64,000 bases of DNA from Phaeodactylibacter xiamenensis (GTDB taxonomy: Bacteria > Bacteroidota > Bacteroidia > Chitinophagales > Saprospiraceae), in contig NZ_JPOS01000012.1 in NCBI RefSeq assembly GCF_000759025.1, positions 62,001 to 126,000 on the forward strand, written 5' to 3'. The notes under the pieces were generated by a model, which was not told where the DNA came from, ran no database searches, and worked only from the letters and a program-made list of their open reading frames with translations. A program made the translations under genes and the position numbers. Below are positions 27,296 through 36,222 of this stretch, in pieces. How positions within the stretch are numbered: the first letter of the stretch is position 1; every line of letters begins with the position of its first letter.

Positions 27296-28231
27296 ATGAA
27301 ACGGATTGAAGAGTTCCGAATGTACTACAACCATACCATTCATCCGGAATTACTGCGGATGGAACGGCGGCGGCTTCGCCTGATCCGGTTGTTTGTGCTG
27401 TCCGGTCTCATTCTTGCGGGCATCTTCCTGCTCGAATTCTACCTTGATATCTGGGTGCTTACCCTTGCGCTTGCCATTCCCATCGGGCTTTTCCTGTTTT
27501 ACCTGGCCTACAGAATTCAGCGGTTCCGGAACACCTTCAAGCCGAATGTCATCAACCTGGTCCTTGATTTTATTGATGATGGTGTCAATTATGATGTCAA
27601 CTACCCGTTGGAATATGATCCCAAAGGTTTTATTGACCGCCAGCGCTTTCTGGCCAGCCAAATCTTTGCCACCCCTGCTGAGAGCTATCACGGGGAGGAT
27701 TTCATCACCGGAAAGGTAGGCAACCTGGAGTTTGAAATGTGTGAGTTGTTTGTTTCAGAAACCTCTCCGGTAAAGAACGGGCTACAGCAGTTGTTCAAGG
27801 GCGTGTTCATGCACGCTACTTTTCCGGAGGAAGCAAAAGGCAGGATCATCATCTGGCCAAAAAGGTACCGCCACCGGCACTTCCGGGCCATCCGGGACTT
27901 CACCTGGATGGGCGGCGTTGATGTAAGTGAAGAAATCCTGAACCCTGAATTCCAGGAAGCATACCTTGTTTATGCAACCAACAGGACGCACGTTATCGGC
28001 ATCCTTTCCGAACCCATGCAGCAAGCCATCGTGGATTTCAGAAAAGCAACAGGCAAGGAAATTTATATGTCGTTCATCAACCGGGAAATCTATGCTGCCG
28101 TGACGGAAGACAAAGATTTGCTGGAGCCCCATATTCTGCGGTCCAATCTTAGCTTTGAGCTGATCCGGGAGTTTTTTAGCGATATCCACATGCTGCTCGA
28201 AATTGCCGAAGACTTTGACCGGACCCATTAG
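27296..28231 (+). CDS. DUF3137 family membrane protein
   Basis: A 311-residue protein with a basic N-terminus and two hydrophobic helices (about residues 28-48 and 52-68: LFVLSGLILAGIFLLEFYL and LTLALAIPIGLFLFYLAYR). The soluble part contains SYHGEDFITGKVGNLEFEMCE (in pieces YHGEDFITGKVG and FEMCEL), followed by VFMHATFP, GRIIIWP and a late YMSFINREIYAAV segment, which match DUF3137. The function of this family is unknown. It faces bamD divergently and is convergent with the stress-protein gene, only 12 bp apart. Confidence 0.85.
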   Translation: MKRIEEFRMYYNHTIHPELLRMERRRLRLIRLFVLSGLILAGIFLLEFYLDIWVLTLALAIPIGLFLFYLAYRIQRFRNTFKPNVINLVLDFIDDGVNYDVNYPLEYDPKGFIDRQRFLASQIFATPAESYHGEDFITGKVGNLEFEMCELFVSETSPVKNGLQQLFKGVFMHATFPEEAKGRIIIWPKRYRHRHFRAIRDFTWMGGVDVSEEILNPEFQEAYLVYATNRTHVIGILSEPMQQAIVDFRKATGKEIYMSFINREIYAAVTEDKDLLEPHILRSNLSFELIREFFSDIHMLLEIAEDFDRTH

Positions 28232-28243
28232 TAGGGCACCGTT

Positions 28244-29053
28244 TTACCCCTCTTTCAGAACCAGCAGGGGTACAGGCGTATTGAACACCTTCCTGGTCGT
28301 GGCACTTACGTGGAAAACTTCCTCCAGAAAGCCCCGCTGCCGCCGTACCATCACCAGCAGTTGCGCACCGCAGTCTATTACAAAGTTATTGATGCTCTCA
28401 TTGACGTTTTCTTCTTCGAGCTCGTAGTGGAAGGAATGGTCAATGCCGCTAAGCGCCTCATCCACGCTGGGGTCAATGCCATCCTCTTCGAAGGCAGCCG
28501 ATTGGTGAAAAACACAGACCGGTGCATCAAATGCTTTGGAAATCACCGACAGCGGCTTTACCATTTCGCGATCTTCCAGCCCTTCTTCATCGATGGCCAG
28601 CACAATCTTTTCCACCGGAGTATACCTGTAGCCGGCAGGGACCGCAAGTACCGGTACGTCAGCCTGCTTTAGCACGGCATTTGTGGTGCTGCCAAAAAAT
28701 ATCTCCTGCAAACCTGAGGCACCCTGCGTGCCCATCAGTATGAGATCGTAACGGTTGCGGCGGGCAAAGTCGGTGATCAGGTCTACAGTAGGCCCCCGAA
28801 GGATTTGGCTATCAATCGTGACACCGTTTTGCAGCCTGGGCTCTACAGCTTTTATAGCCTCAAGGGACTGGTCTACGGCATCCTTTTTCATGAAGTCGCT
28901 GACCGAGACGAACATGCCTGCGTTGCTATGCACTTCGTAGGTGTGCAGCAAAGTCAGCTCCACATTGCCTATGGCATTGGCCAGCCCAACCCCGTACTGA
29001 AGGGCGCCCATGGCATTGGAAGAGAAATCAGTTGGAATGAGGATTTTTCTCAT
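28244..29053 (-). CDS. Tandem-domain universal stress protein
   Basis: A protein of 269 residues from the ATG at 29051-29053, chosen because MRKILIPTDFS is the canonical Usp start; an upstream ATG at 29086 would add 11 residues without pattern. Domain 1 (1-145) keeps the ATP-binding signature G-2X-G-9X-G-S in MGTQGASGLQEIFFGST. Domain 2 (150-269) has lost it (VRRQRGFLEEVFHVSATT). Family knowledge: one ATP-binding plus one degenerate domain is common in tandem Usps, which help survival in hypoxia, stasis or oxidative stress. It is divergent from the FixL-like kinase; palindromes in the shared intergenic region suggest common regulation. Confidence 0.9.
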   Translation of the reverse strand: MRKILIPTDFSSNAMGALQYGVGLANAIGNVELTLLHTYEVHSNAGMFVSVSDFMKKDAVDQSLEAIKAVEPRLQNGVTIDSQILRGPTVDLITDFARRNRYDLILMGTQGASGLQEIFFGSTTNAVLKQADVPVLAVPAGYRYTPVEKIVLAIDEEGLEDREMVKPLSVISKAFDAPVCVFHQSAAFEEDGIDPSVDEALSGIDHSFHYELEEENVNESINNFVIDCGAQLLVMVRRQRGFLEEVFHVSATTRKVFNTPVPLLVLKEG

Positions 29054-29114
29054 AAGTATTGGCGTTTTGGAAGGATTCAACATCAATTTAACAGGGTCTC
29101 ATCAAATCAGGACA

Positions 29115-29149
29115 TGACATCAATCACGTCAGAGGGGTGACATTTGTCA
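29115..29149. promoter_or_regulatory. Two TGAC/GTCA-type inverted repeats between usp and the sensor kinase
   Basis: TGAC at 29115-29118 pairs with GTCA at 29128-29131 (9-bp spacer), and TGACATTTGTCA at 29138-29149 has 5-bp arms around a TT centre. Both are between divergent promoters, 60-100 bp from either start. The symmetric half-sites fit a dimeric Crp/Fnr-type regulator, a candidate being the receiver-Crp protein encoded next door. Confidence 0.4.
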
Positions 29150-29177
29150 TCCTTTACCACCGGGCTTACCTGTTAAC

Positions 29178-30908
29178 TTGCCTGCTGATTTTGCCCTGAC
29201 TAAGCCATTATCGCAAATACCAATTTCACGTACAAGCATTTTGAGCCAATTATTCAAATCTTTAGTGCCCGAAGAAGCAGCCCTTCAGTTGGAGGCCATT
29301 ATTCAGTCTGCAACAGATGGCATCATTTCTATTGATACCAGGGGGCGTATGGTTTTAGTCAATCAGGCCGCTGCTCAACTTTTTGGATATTCAAAAGTGG
29401 AAATGCTCGGGCAAAGCATCAATATGCTCATGCCCGCGTACCATGCCCAACAGCACGACAACTACATTGCGCGCTACATGAAAACCGGGGAGGCCCAAAT
29501 CATTGGGATCGGCCGTGAAGTAATGGCACAACGCAAAGACGGTTCCCAATTTCCGATCAGGCTAAGCATTAGCGAAGTGGAAATGGGGGAACGCCGCTTA
29601 TTCACCGGCATCGTCCACGACCTCACCCAGCAAAAGACGGCAGAATCGGCACTCCAAAGGGAAAAAGAGCGTGCCCAACGGTACCTGAATATCGCTAATA
29701 CGATCATTGTTATTCTGGACCGCGATGGCAAAATAAAACTGCTCAACGAAAAGGGCCGGAGAATCCTCGAGGTGGAACCCGGCGAAGCTATCGGCAAAGA
29801 ATGGGTGGACCATTTCATACCCGACAGCTACCGGAGTGAGGTCAAAGTGGTCTTCCGGGCCCTCATGGATGGCAGGGACATTGAGTACTATGAGAATTAT
29901 GTGCAGTCTGCTTCCGGAAAACAACACCTGGTGGCCTGGCACAACACTCTACTAAGAGATGACAACGGAGAGATCACCGGCACTCTAAGCTCCGGTATTG
30001 ATATCAGCGCGCAACGGGAAGCAGAAGACCGGATCATCCGGCTCAATCAGGAGCTTGAGAAGCGGGTCGCTGCCCGTACGGAAGAGCTTGCCGAAGTGGT
30101 CAATCAGCTGCTTGGCATCAACAAACAGCTAAAGCATGAGATCAAAGAGCGGGAAACCGCCGAGGCTGCACTGAAAACCAAAGAGAAACAGCTGACCACC
30201 GCCCTGGAAAAGGAAAAGGAGCTCAACGAGCTCAAATCCCGGTTTGTCTCCATGGCTTCTCATGAGTTCCGGACTCCGCTGAGTACGATCCTGTCCTCTG
30301 CTGACCTTATCGAAGCTTACCAAAAAGAAGAACAGCAAAAGAAACGGCTTCGGCATACCCAAAGGATCAAGACCTCGGTAGCCAACCTGACCAGTATTCT
30401 CAACGATTTTCTGTCGCTGAGCCGGCTCGAAGAGGGCAAGCTAAGCTTCAACCCTTCCGAATTTGAACTTACAGCAGTCTGGAAGGAAGTGGAAGAGGGC
30501 GTACAGGGCATGCTTAAGAAAGGGCAACAGCTAAATATCAAAGGTCTTGATCAAATTCCCGACCTGAATACAGACCGGAGAATACTCCAGAACATTTTCT
30601 ACAACCTGCTTTCCAATGCCATCAAGTACAGCGGTGAGGGGCAGCCCATAGATTGCAGGGTACATTGTAAAAACGGAGATTTGAAAATCGCCATACAGGA
30701 CTATGGCATAGGCATTCCTGAATCCGAGCAACAGCATTTATTTACTCGCTTTTTTAGGGCTCACAATGTAGAAAACATACAGGGCACGGGGCTCGGGCTC
30801 AATATCGTCAAAGGCTATGTGGATCTCCTGGGCGGGCATATCACTTTTGAAAGCGTACCCGAACAAGGCTCAACATTCAGGGTAACGATCCCCTTAGAGC
30901 ACCACTAA
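29178..30908 (+). CDS. FixL-like haem-PAS sensor histidine kinase
   Basis: A 576-residue soluble kinase; no membrane segment. PAS1 (38-155) closely follows rhizobial FixL: HDNYIARYMKTGEAQIIGIGR aligned by eye places His93 at the haem-ligand position (His200 in Bradyrhizobium FixL), Arg99 at Arg206, Gln107 at His214 and Arg113 at the O2-contacting Arg220. PAS2 covers 165-280, then a coiled coil 280-355. The kinase core has SHEFRTPLS with phospho-acceptor His362, the N box NLLSNAIKYS, DYGIGIP and GTGLGLNIVKG. Oxygen binding to haem should inhibit the kinase, as in FixL. The start is uncertain: 29178 and an alternative at 29241 are both TTG. The response regulator follows after 100 bp. Confidence 0.9.
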   Translation: MPADFALTKPLSQIPISRTSILSQLFKSLVPEEAALQLEAIIQSATDGIISIDTRGRMVLVNQAAAQLFGYSKVEMLGQSINMLMPAYHAQQHDNYIARYMKTGEAQIIGIGREVMAQRKDGSQFPIRLSISEVEMGERRLFTGIVHDLTQQKTAESALQREKERAQRYLNIANTIIVILDRDGKIKLLNEKGRRILEVEPGEAIGKEWVDHFIPDSYRSEVKVVFRALMDGRDIEYYENYVQSASGKQHLVAWHNTLLRDDNGEITGTLSSGIDISAQREAEDRIIRLNQELEKRVAARTEELAEVVNQLLGINKQLKHEIKERETAEAALKTKEKQLTTALEKEKELNELKSRFVSMASHEFRTPLSTILSSADLIEAYQKEEQQKKRLRHTQRIKTSVANLTSILNDFLSLSRLEEGKLSFNPSEFELTAVWKEVEEGVQGMLKKGQQLNIKGLDQIPDLNTDRRILQNIFYNLLSNAIKYSGEGQPIDCRVHCKNGDLKIAIQDYGIGIPESEQQHLFTRFFRAHNVENIQGTGLGLNIVKGYVDLLGGHITFESVPEQGSTFRVTIPLEHH

Positions 30909-30976
30909 AAAACACTCAGCTAGCTGTATGCCATGATTACTGGTACCCGCTCCATTTAAAGAACGGGTATTCTAAC

Positions 30977-30984
30977 TATATTTG
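30977..30984 (+). promoter_or_regulatory. Candidate Bacteroidota -7 promoter box before the receiver-Crp gene
   Basis: TATATTTG matches the TAnnTTTG -7 consensus and lies 27 bp before the ATG at 31012, leaving a short leader. No clear TTG -33 box is present. A short inverted repeat TACCCG/CGGGTA (30944-30949, 30964-30969) precedes it. The regulator may therefore be transcribed on its own as well as with the kinase. Confidence 0.45.
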
Positions 30985-31011
30985 AGGACTGTAACCAGAT
31001 AAAAAACAGCG

Positions 31012-32055
31012 ATGAAAAAGATCCTAGTCATTGAAGATAATGAGGAAGTACGTGAAAACCTGGAAGAAATCCTCGAGCTTTCCGGCTATCAGGTGACAAC
31101 CGCCGAAGATGGCAAAGTAGGGGTGGAAAAAGCCCTGACCAATCCGCCTGACCTCATCCTGTGCGATGTGATGATGCCCCACCTCGATGGGTTTGGCGTG
31201 CTCAATATCCTTAGCAAGAAGAGCGCGACTTCCAATGTGCCCTTTATTTTCCTCACGGCAAAAACAGAGAAAGCAGATTTCCGCCGGGGCATGAATCTTG
31301 GAGCAGACGACTACGTCACTAAGCCTTTTTACAAGGACGAGCTGCTTGATGTCATCGAAACCCGCCTGGAAAAAAGCGAACGGCTCAAAAAGCAGTTTGA
31401 CAAAACCGAGCAGGGCCTCACGGCTTTCATCAATGAGGCGAAAGGGTACGAAGAACTCCGCAAACTGTCGGATGAGCGGAAAATCAAACACTACAAGCGG
31501 CGAGACCTCATTTTTGAGGAGGGCGACTATCCACGCTATCTCTACTTTGTCAAATCAGGGAAAGCCAAAGTCTTTAAGACCAACGAGGACGGGAAGGAAT
31601 ACATCATTGAAATCTGCAAGGAAGGGGACTTCTTCGGCTACCTGGACCTGCTGAAAGAAGAAAAATACACAGAGTCAGCAGCTGCCATGGAGGAGACAGA
31701 GATCAGCCTGATCCCCAAGGAGGATTTCTCAAAGCTGTTGAATGCCAACCGGGATGTAGCTTCCCAGATGATTAAAATGCTGGCCAGCAACGTCACTGCC
31801 AAGGAGGAACAACTGCTCAACCTGGCGTACAATTCCGTGCGGCGGCGAGTAGCGGATGCCATCCTGCTCCTTCATGAAAAACAGGGCGAAGGCAACATCA
31901 GTATTCTGCGGGACGACCTGGCGCGGATCGTAGGAACCGCCAAGGAGAGTGTTATCCGTATGCTCACAGAGTTCAAGGAAGATGGCTACATAGAAGTGAT
32001 TGACGGTGCGATCAAGATCGTTGATCCGGAGGGGCTTCGCAATATGCATGCTTAA
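31012..32055 (+). CDS. Response regulator with receiver domain fused to a Crp/Fnr-type DNA-binding module
   Basis: A 347-residue regulator. Residues 1-122 form a receiver: acidic pocket EDN (8-10), phospho-acceptor Asp52 in LCDVMMP, Thr82 and Lys104 in TKPF. Residues 150-260 form a cyclic-nucleotide-binding-type barrel (RDLIFEEGDYPRYLYFVKSG in part, EGDFFGYLDLL). Residues 265-330 are a winged helix-turn-helix of the Crp type (SILRDDLARIVGTAKESVIR in part). It lacks the N-terminal cysteine cluster of Fnr, so it should not be a [4Fe-4S] sensor; phosphorylation by the neighbouring haem-PAS kinase is the likely input. In rhizobia these roles are split between FixJ and FixK. A strong terminator follows. 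Confidence 0.92.
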   Translation: MKKILVIEDNEEVRENLEEILELSGYQVTTAEDGKVGVEKALTNPPDLILCDVMMPHLDGFGVLNILSKKSATSNVPFIFLTAKTEKADFRRGMNLGADDYVTKPFYKDELLDVIETRLEKSERLKKQFDKTEQGLTAFINEAKGYEELRKLSDERKIKHYKRRDLIFEEGDYPRYLYFVKSGKAKVFKTNEDGKEYIIEICKEGDFFGYLDLLKEEKYTESAAAMEETEISLIPKEDFSKLLNANRDVASQMIKMLASNVTAKEEQLLNLAYNSVRRRVADAILLLHEKQGEGNISILRDDLARIVGTAKESVIRMLTEFKEDGYIEVIDGAIKIVDPEGLRNMHA

Positions 32056-32090
32056 AAAACTCCGGCAGGCCACGGTGGCCCACCTAACAG

Positions 32091-32124
32091 AAGAAGCAGC
32101 TGAACGTACGCTCAGCTGCTTCTT
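32091..32124 (+). terminator. Rho-independent terminator after the receiver-Crp gene
   Basis: A 13-bp perfect stem, AAGAAGCAGCTGA (32091-32103) with 32112-32124, loop ACGTACGC, followed by TTAGTTTG. It also closes the convergent barrel gene, whose stop is at 32149. Confidence 0.85.
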
Positions 32125-32148
32125 TTAGTTTGGTCTGAAATGTTGGAA

Positions 32149-32655
32149 CTATTGCCCCAGGATGTAGCGTATGCCTACATTTCCATAGCCAGCACCGAAG
32201 CCACTCCCGTAGCCGTTGATGAAAACCGTTGGCACCCAGTCTACGCTTATGTTAACCGGAGTGCCCCTAAATGCATAGTCCAGCCCCAGGTAGCCTTGTA
32301 TACCGAAGGACGCGGCCGAATTGTTGTCATCAAGAAAGGGATCATTGAAGTTCCAAAAGAAGACACTAGCTCCGCCACCATAGTACCAGTACAGTCCTTC
32401 AAGCCCTTCAATGTCTAACAGGTTGTGGACCTGATAACTCGCGCTGAGGTTTACCCAACGTCCATACCCCCCTCCACGTGTCCCAACGTAGGCTTCTACG
32501 GCGTGTCCGTTATCATTCAGAAAATGCTTGATAGAAAGGGAAAGTGGATAACCAAGCCGGGCACCCACAGCAGTACGGTATTCTTGTGCAGTAGCAGAAT
32601 TAGTAATCAGCATAAAGCTGAATAGCAATGGCAGGAAAAACAATAGTCTTTTCAT
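32149..32655 (-). CDS. Small outer-membrane beta-barrel protein
   Basis: A protein of 168 residues from the ATG at 32653-32655, chosen because it starts a clean signal peptide (MKRLLFFLPLLFSFMLITNS, cleavage after TAQ); an upstream ATG at 32703 adds 16 residues. The mature part has alternating strands rich in Gly and aromatic residues (VGARLGYPLSLSIKHFL, LGLDYAFRGTPVNISVDWVP) and ends GYGNVGIRYILGQ, as in eight-stranded OmpX/OmpW-like barrels. No more precise family is recognised. Confidence 0.75.
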   Translation of the reverse strand: MKRLLFFLPLLFSFMLITNSATAQEYRTAVGARLGYPLSLSIKHFLNDNGHAVEAYVGTRGGGYGRWVNLSASYQVHNLLDIEGLEGLYWYYGGGASVFFWNFNDPFLDDNNSAASFGIQGYLGLDYAFRGTPVNISVDWVPTVFINGYGSGFGAGYGNVGIRYILGQ

Positions 32656-32793
32656 AGTAAAAAGTTTATGGTTAATTAGGAGTAAACTTTTTATCCGATT
32701 CACATAATACGTTGTAAGACTATCCCTTTATTCAAACATCAAATATAGACGTTTCATTGGAATAACGATAAATCAGGTACTTTTTTCTCCCTA

Positions 32794-35049
32794 TCATTGC
32801 ATAAAACTGACGAGCTGCTCAATCTCATACAGGTCGGGAATACTCTCCAGAAAGTTAGCATCCTTGCAGGATAACTCCAGGTGAATGACCGTCCGTCCAT
32901 CCTCCGACAAGCAGTAAATATGCTTCCTGAAAAAATCATAATAGCGTACCCGCTCCCGCTCCGTATAGGTTAGTGCAGGTTGCCCGCCCAGAGTGGTTGC
33001 AGCAGTGGCTTTTTCCAAATTAGCGCCCGCCCAGTCTTCCAGCGATAGCCCATCGGAAGGCAGGAATTCGTACACCACCCGGGACTGCCCGTAGTCGCCT
33101 TGCTTGTACAACTTTTGAATGCTTCTTTCCAGTTGCCAGCCCTTTGGATAGATCAGAATGAGTCCATGCTCCACCGTATCTGCCTTGTAATCCGCTTCAA
33201 GTTCCGCAGGCGAAGGCAATACCGGTGGATGCGCCTGCCCCCGGGCATCGAGGTACCCGAAGCGGTCATCGGATACGAATTGCGCCACGGCATTATTTTC
33301 CGCCAGTATCTGACAAAGTTCCTGCGTGGTGGTGTAATCCCCGCAACCTTTAAGCATCCGGTACCTGATGGGTGTCAGCAGCTCCCCTGTCGTCTTTAGC
33401 AGGCCAAAGCGCCCCTCCTGCTGCCCTACGAGCACACCCTTTGCCAGTGCCCGCAAATGCCCATAGACGGGCTCAATAATCAATTGCCCCTCCCGGTTGA
33501 TAAAGCCCCAGCTATTGTCCTGCGTTTGTACCAGGTAGCCGTCCAGGTTCACCGGAATGAGACCGGCGTATTTGCCCGGGCTAATGACCCACTGCCCTTG
33601 GGTATCAATAACGCCGGTTTGCCCGTTTTCCAACGCTACGGCCTGATGGCCATGAAAGGGGTGTATGCGGTCAAACTGTGGCGACAGGAGCATGGCGGCG
33701 CGATCGTTGATCAGGCCCATTTCCCCACCTGCAAAAGCCCAGTAGGTGGTGTCATCACGTGGGATCAGGCGTTCATACACGAAAGGCACCAGCGTATCGC
33801 CTGAAAGATGCAGTATCCCCTGCCCTCCATTGCGTTGAGCCAGCAGCAGGCTGTCGCCTAAATATTCCAGCTTTTCAAAGTAGATGGGGAACAACGTTCT
33901 GCCGTCCGTTTGTACCAAACCATACCGCTCTTCCAGTTTGACCAGGGCAAGGCGGGGGTGCACCGGCTCAATCGCATCGTATTGGGCGGGGAGCGTCGCA
34001 CGGTTCTCCCCATCACGCAGCCCGGTCCGGCCTTTTTCTGTGAAGGTTTGAAAGTGTGAGGCATTAGCTGCGTCACGCCAACGCCTAAGTTTGCGGGGTA
34101 CTTCCTGTATGGCATTTAGCCAGACCCAGTCTTCCTGAGCACCGTCCGCTGTAGCGACCTGCCAGCCCCAGGATTGCCTGGACTTAATCTGGTACACCAA
34201 AGCTTCCCGCTGATCGGCACGCTGAATACTTAGCGCCTCTCCTTTTACCTGCCACCTTGCCGTTGTTGATTGTGCGCTACGCCCGTCCCAGTAACGGGCA
34301 TGCCCATTATCTGCCAGCAGCCAGTATGCGGCTCCGCCCTGCACGGCCATCCAGCCAGAAGCATCTTCCGTTGCCTGCACCATCCGCCGCTCTACAAGCT
34401 GCTGCTGTCCGGATAGCCGGTTGTGTACCAACTGCCGGTCCCAATGACCAGACTTATCCCAACGGTATTCATAGGTCCGCCAGGCGGCCAGTTGCCCCTT
34501 ATCGAGCAAGGCTTCTGCCACAGGCCAGCCTTCCGCGTTGAGCAAATAAGCAAACGCCCGCTGCCCATCTATGCTGACCAACGAAAGGCGACTAGCTTCA
34601 GGCGTACCGGAAAGCTCAGGCATTACGGCGAGCAGCGTATCCATAGCTGCGGTCGGGGTCGCTGCGGGTCTCAGGGCGGTGGTGTCATAAAACAACCCGG
34701 CCGTGCCTGGAGCTCTGTACCACTGCTGACCGGTGTGAAGCCGGGCATGCATTGCACCCTCTTCGCCCAATTCCAATGTCCACTTTTGGGCGGCCCCGTA
34801 AACGGGCATACGGGTTACCTGTAGCTGATCCACGCCATCGGGCCGGCTGCATTCGACCTCAGACAAGGTAGCCTGCTCAAAATCCCATGCCCCGGTCTGC
34901 TCACTGACGGTGTAAGTCAACAGATAGGCACGCGTACCGGGCGCATCAGCCGGAAAGAGCCATTGAGGAGCAGTCTGCGCTAAGACACCTGTGACAGACA
35001 GGTAAAAAACGGTGGCGATAAAAAGGCCCGCCCGAAGCGAATTAATCAT
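32794..35049 (-). CDS. WG-repeat secreted protein
   Basis: A protein of 751 residues if started at the ATG at 35049, which gives the signal peptide MINSLRAGLFIATVFYLSV... and leaves an 17-bp gap to hemW; an upstream ATG at 35073 would overlap hemW by 7 bp. Residues about 330-560 hold WG-type repeats of the form GLxDxxGxxxxPxxYDxIxxF (for example GLRDGENRATLPAQYDAIEPV in part, YGLVQTDGRTLFPIYFEKL in part, WGFINREGQLIIEPVYGHL in part). WG repeats form beta-sheet scaffolds of unknown binding partner. No catalytic motif is seen. It is the last gene of a hydrolase-hemW-WG operon. Confidence 0.8.
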   Translation of the reverse strand: MINSLRAGLFIATVFYLSVTGVLAQTAPQWLFPADAPGTRAYLLTYTVSEQTGAWDFEQATLSEVECSRPDGVDQLQVTRMPVYGAAQKWTLELGEEGAMHARLHTGQQWYRAPGTAGLFYDTTALRPAATPTAAMDTLLAVMPELSGTPEASRLSLVSIDGQRAFAYLLNAEGWPVAEALLDKGQLAAWRTYEYRWDKSGHWDRQLVHNRLSGQQQLVERRMVQATEDASGWMAVQGGAAYWLLADNGHARYWDGRSAQSTTARWQVKGEALSIQRADQREALVYQIKSRQSWGWQVATADGAQEDWVWLNAIQEVPRKLRRWRDAANASHFQTFTEKGRTGLRDGENRATLPAQYDAIEPVHPRLALVKLEERYGLVQTDGRTLFPIYFEKLEYLGDSLLLAQRNGGQGILHLSGDTLVPFVYERLIPRDDTTYWAFAGGEMGLINDRAAMLLSPQFDRIHPFHGHQAVALENGQTGVIDTQGQWVISPGKYAGLIPVNLDGYLVQTQDNSWGFINREGQLIIEPVYGHLRALAKGVLVGQQEGRFGLLKTTGELLTPIRYRMLKGCGDYTTTQELCQILAENNAVAQFVSDDRFGYLDARGQAHPPVLPSPAELEADYKADTVEHGLILIYPKGWQLERSIQKLYKQGDYGQSRVVYEFLPSDGLSLEDWAGANLEKATAATTLGGQPALTYTERERVRYYDFFRKHIYCLSEDGRTVIHLELSCKDANFLESIPDLYEIEQLVSFMQ

Positions 35050-35066
35050 ATGCTCAAAATTTTCTC

Positions 35067-36212
35067 TTACCAAAATAAATCGGCAGCAATGCCGTCTGCC
35101 ATAAAACGGTGGGTACCGGGCAGCCAGTATTTGCCATGCGCAGAAACCACCTGCCCCGCCGCCTCAAAACGGGCAACTTCCCGCTCAAAGTGTGCCGCAT
35201 ATTCCACTCCAAACCGGCTCCGGATAGTGTGCAGGCTAACCCCCCAGATGGTCCGAAGACCGGTCATCACATATTCATTGTACTGATCGGCGGTGCTGAG
35301 GCCCTCTTTTTCAAACAGCCCTAAGCCGATAGCCTGGCCCAGATCAGAGGTTGCCATCGCTTTGAGGTACTTCGCGTTATTGGCCACGTTCCACTGCCGG
35401 CTATGCCCGTTGAAGCTGTGGGCAGAGGGGCCAATGCCGAGGTAGGGCTCCCCTTTCCAGTAGCTGCTGTTGTGCAGGGCGTAGCGCCCGGGCAGGGCAA
35501 AGTTGGACACCTCGTACTGCTCATACCCTGCGGCGCTTGTCATTTCTACCAGCATCTCAAAGTGGCGGGCAGCGGCGGCTTCCTCCACCGGGGGGACTTT
35601 GCCTTTTCTGACAAAATAGTCGAGGGCGGTCTGCGGCTCTACCGTCAGAGCATAGGCGGAAAAGTGGGGTACTTCGGCCTCCAGGACAGCCTTCAGATTG
35701 GCTGCCCAATGCGCATCAGGCATGGTGGGCGCGCCGTAGATGAGGTCGACGGTAAGGTCGCGGAAACCAGCGGCGCGGGCGCGTTCCACACACTGACGGG
35801 CTTCAGCCGCATTATGTGCCCGGTTGAAAAAGGTGAGGTCTTCTTCGTAAAAAGACTGAATGCCAATGCTCAGCCGGTTGACCGGCGATGCGCGGAGGGC
35901 TTGCAGCTTTTCCGGTGTGAGGTCATCGGGGTTGGCCTCAAGGGTGATTTCGGCATCCGGCGCAAGTTCGAAGTGCCGGGCAACGGCGTCGAAAAACGCA
36001 GCCAGTTCCTCCGCTTCCAGCAGGCTGGGTGTCCCCCCGCCAAAGTAAAGGCTTTGCAAAGGCTCCTGTGGCAGGTAGCCCGCGCGCCAGTGCAGCTCCT
36101 TCAGCATGGCTTCCACTACCTGCGACTTGTACTTTAGCGAGGTGGAGAAGTGGAAATTGCAGTAGTGGCAGGCTTGCTTGCAAAATGGAATATGAAAATA
36201 AATACCTGGCAT
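35067..36212 (-). CDS. hemW: Radical SAM family haem chaperone HemW
   Basis: A 381-residue radical SAM protein. FHIPFCKQACHYCNFH contains the CxxxCxxC [4Fe-4S] cluster motif plus the extra Cys/His typical of HemN-like proteins, and LYFGGGTPSLL is the SAM-binding GGTP motif. Length near 380 with no N-terminal HemN extension points to HemW, which inserts haem into respiratory enzymes, rather than to HemN, which oxidises coproporphyrinogen III. The C-terminal HemN_C region (NEYVMTGLRTIWGVSL) is complete. It lies 10 bp after the hydrolase gene. Confidence 0.92.
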   Translation of the reverse strand: MPGIYFHIPFCKQACHYCNFHFSTSLKYKSQVVEAMLKELHWRAGYLPQEPLQSLYFGGGTPSLLEAEELAAFFDAVARHFELAPDAEITLEANPDDLTPEKLQALRASPVNRLSIGIQSFYEEDLTFFNRAHNAAEARQCVERARAAGFRDLTVDLIYGAPTMPDAHWAANLKAVLEAEVPHFSAYALTVEPQTALDYFVRKGKVPPVEEAAAARHFEMLVEMTSAAGYEQYEVSNFALPGRYALHNSSYWKGEPYLGIGPSAHSFNGHSRQWNVANNAKYLKAMATSDLGQAIGLGLFEKEGLSTADQYNEYVMTGLRTIWGVSLHTIRSRFGVEYAAHFEREVARFEAAGQVVSAHGKYWLPGTHRFMADGIAADLFW

Positions 36213-36222
36213 GTACCGTAGT

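Noticed and set aside
35403-36137. 244-codon plus-strand frame antisense to hemW
   Set aside because: hemW carries complete radical SAM motifs on the other strand; GC-rich third positions leave the antisense frame open.
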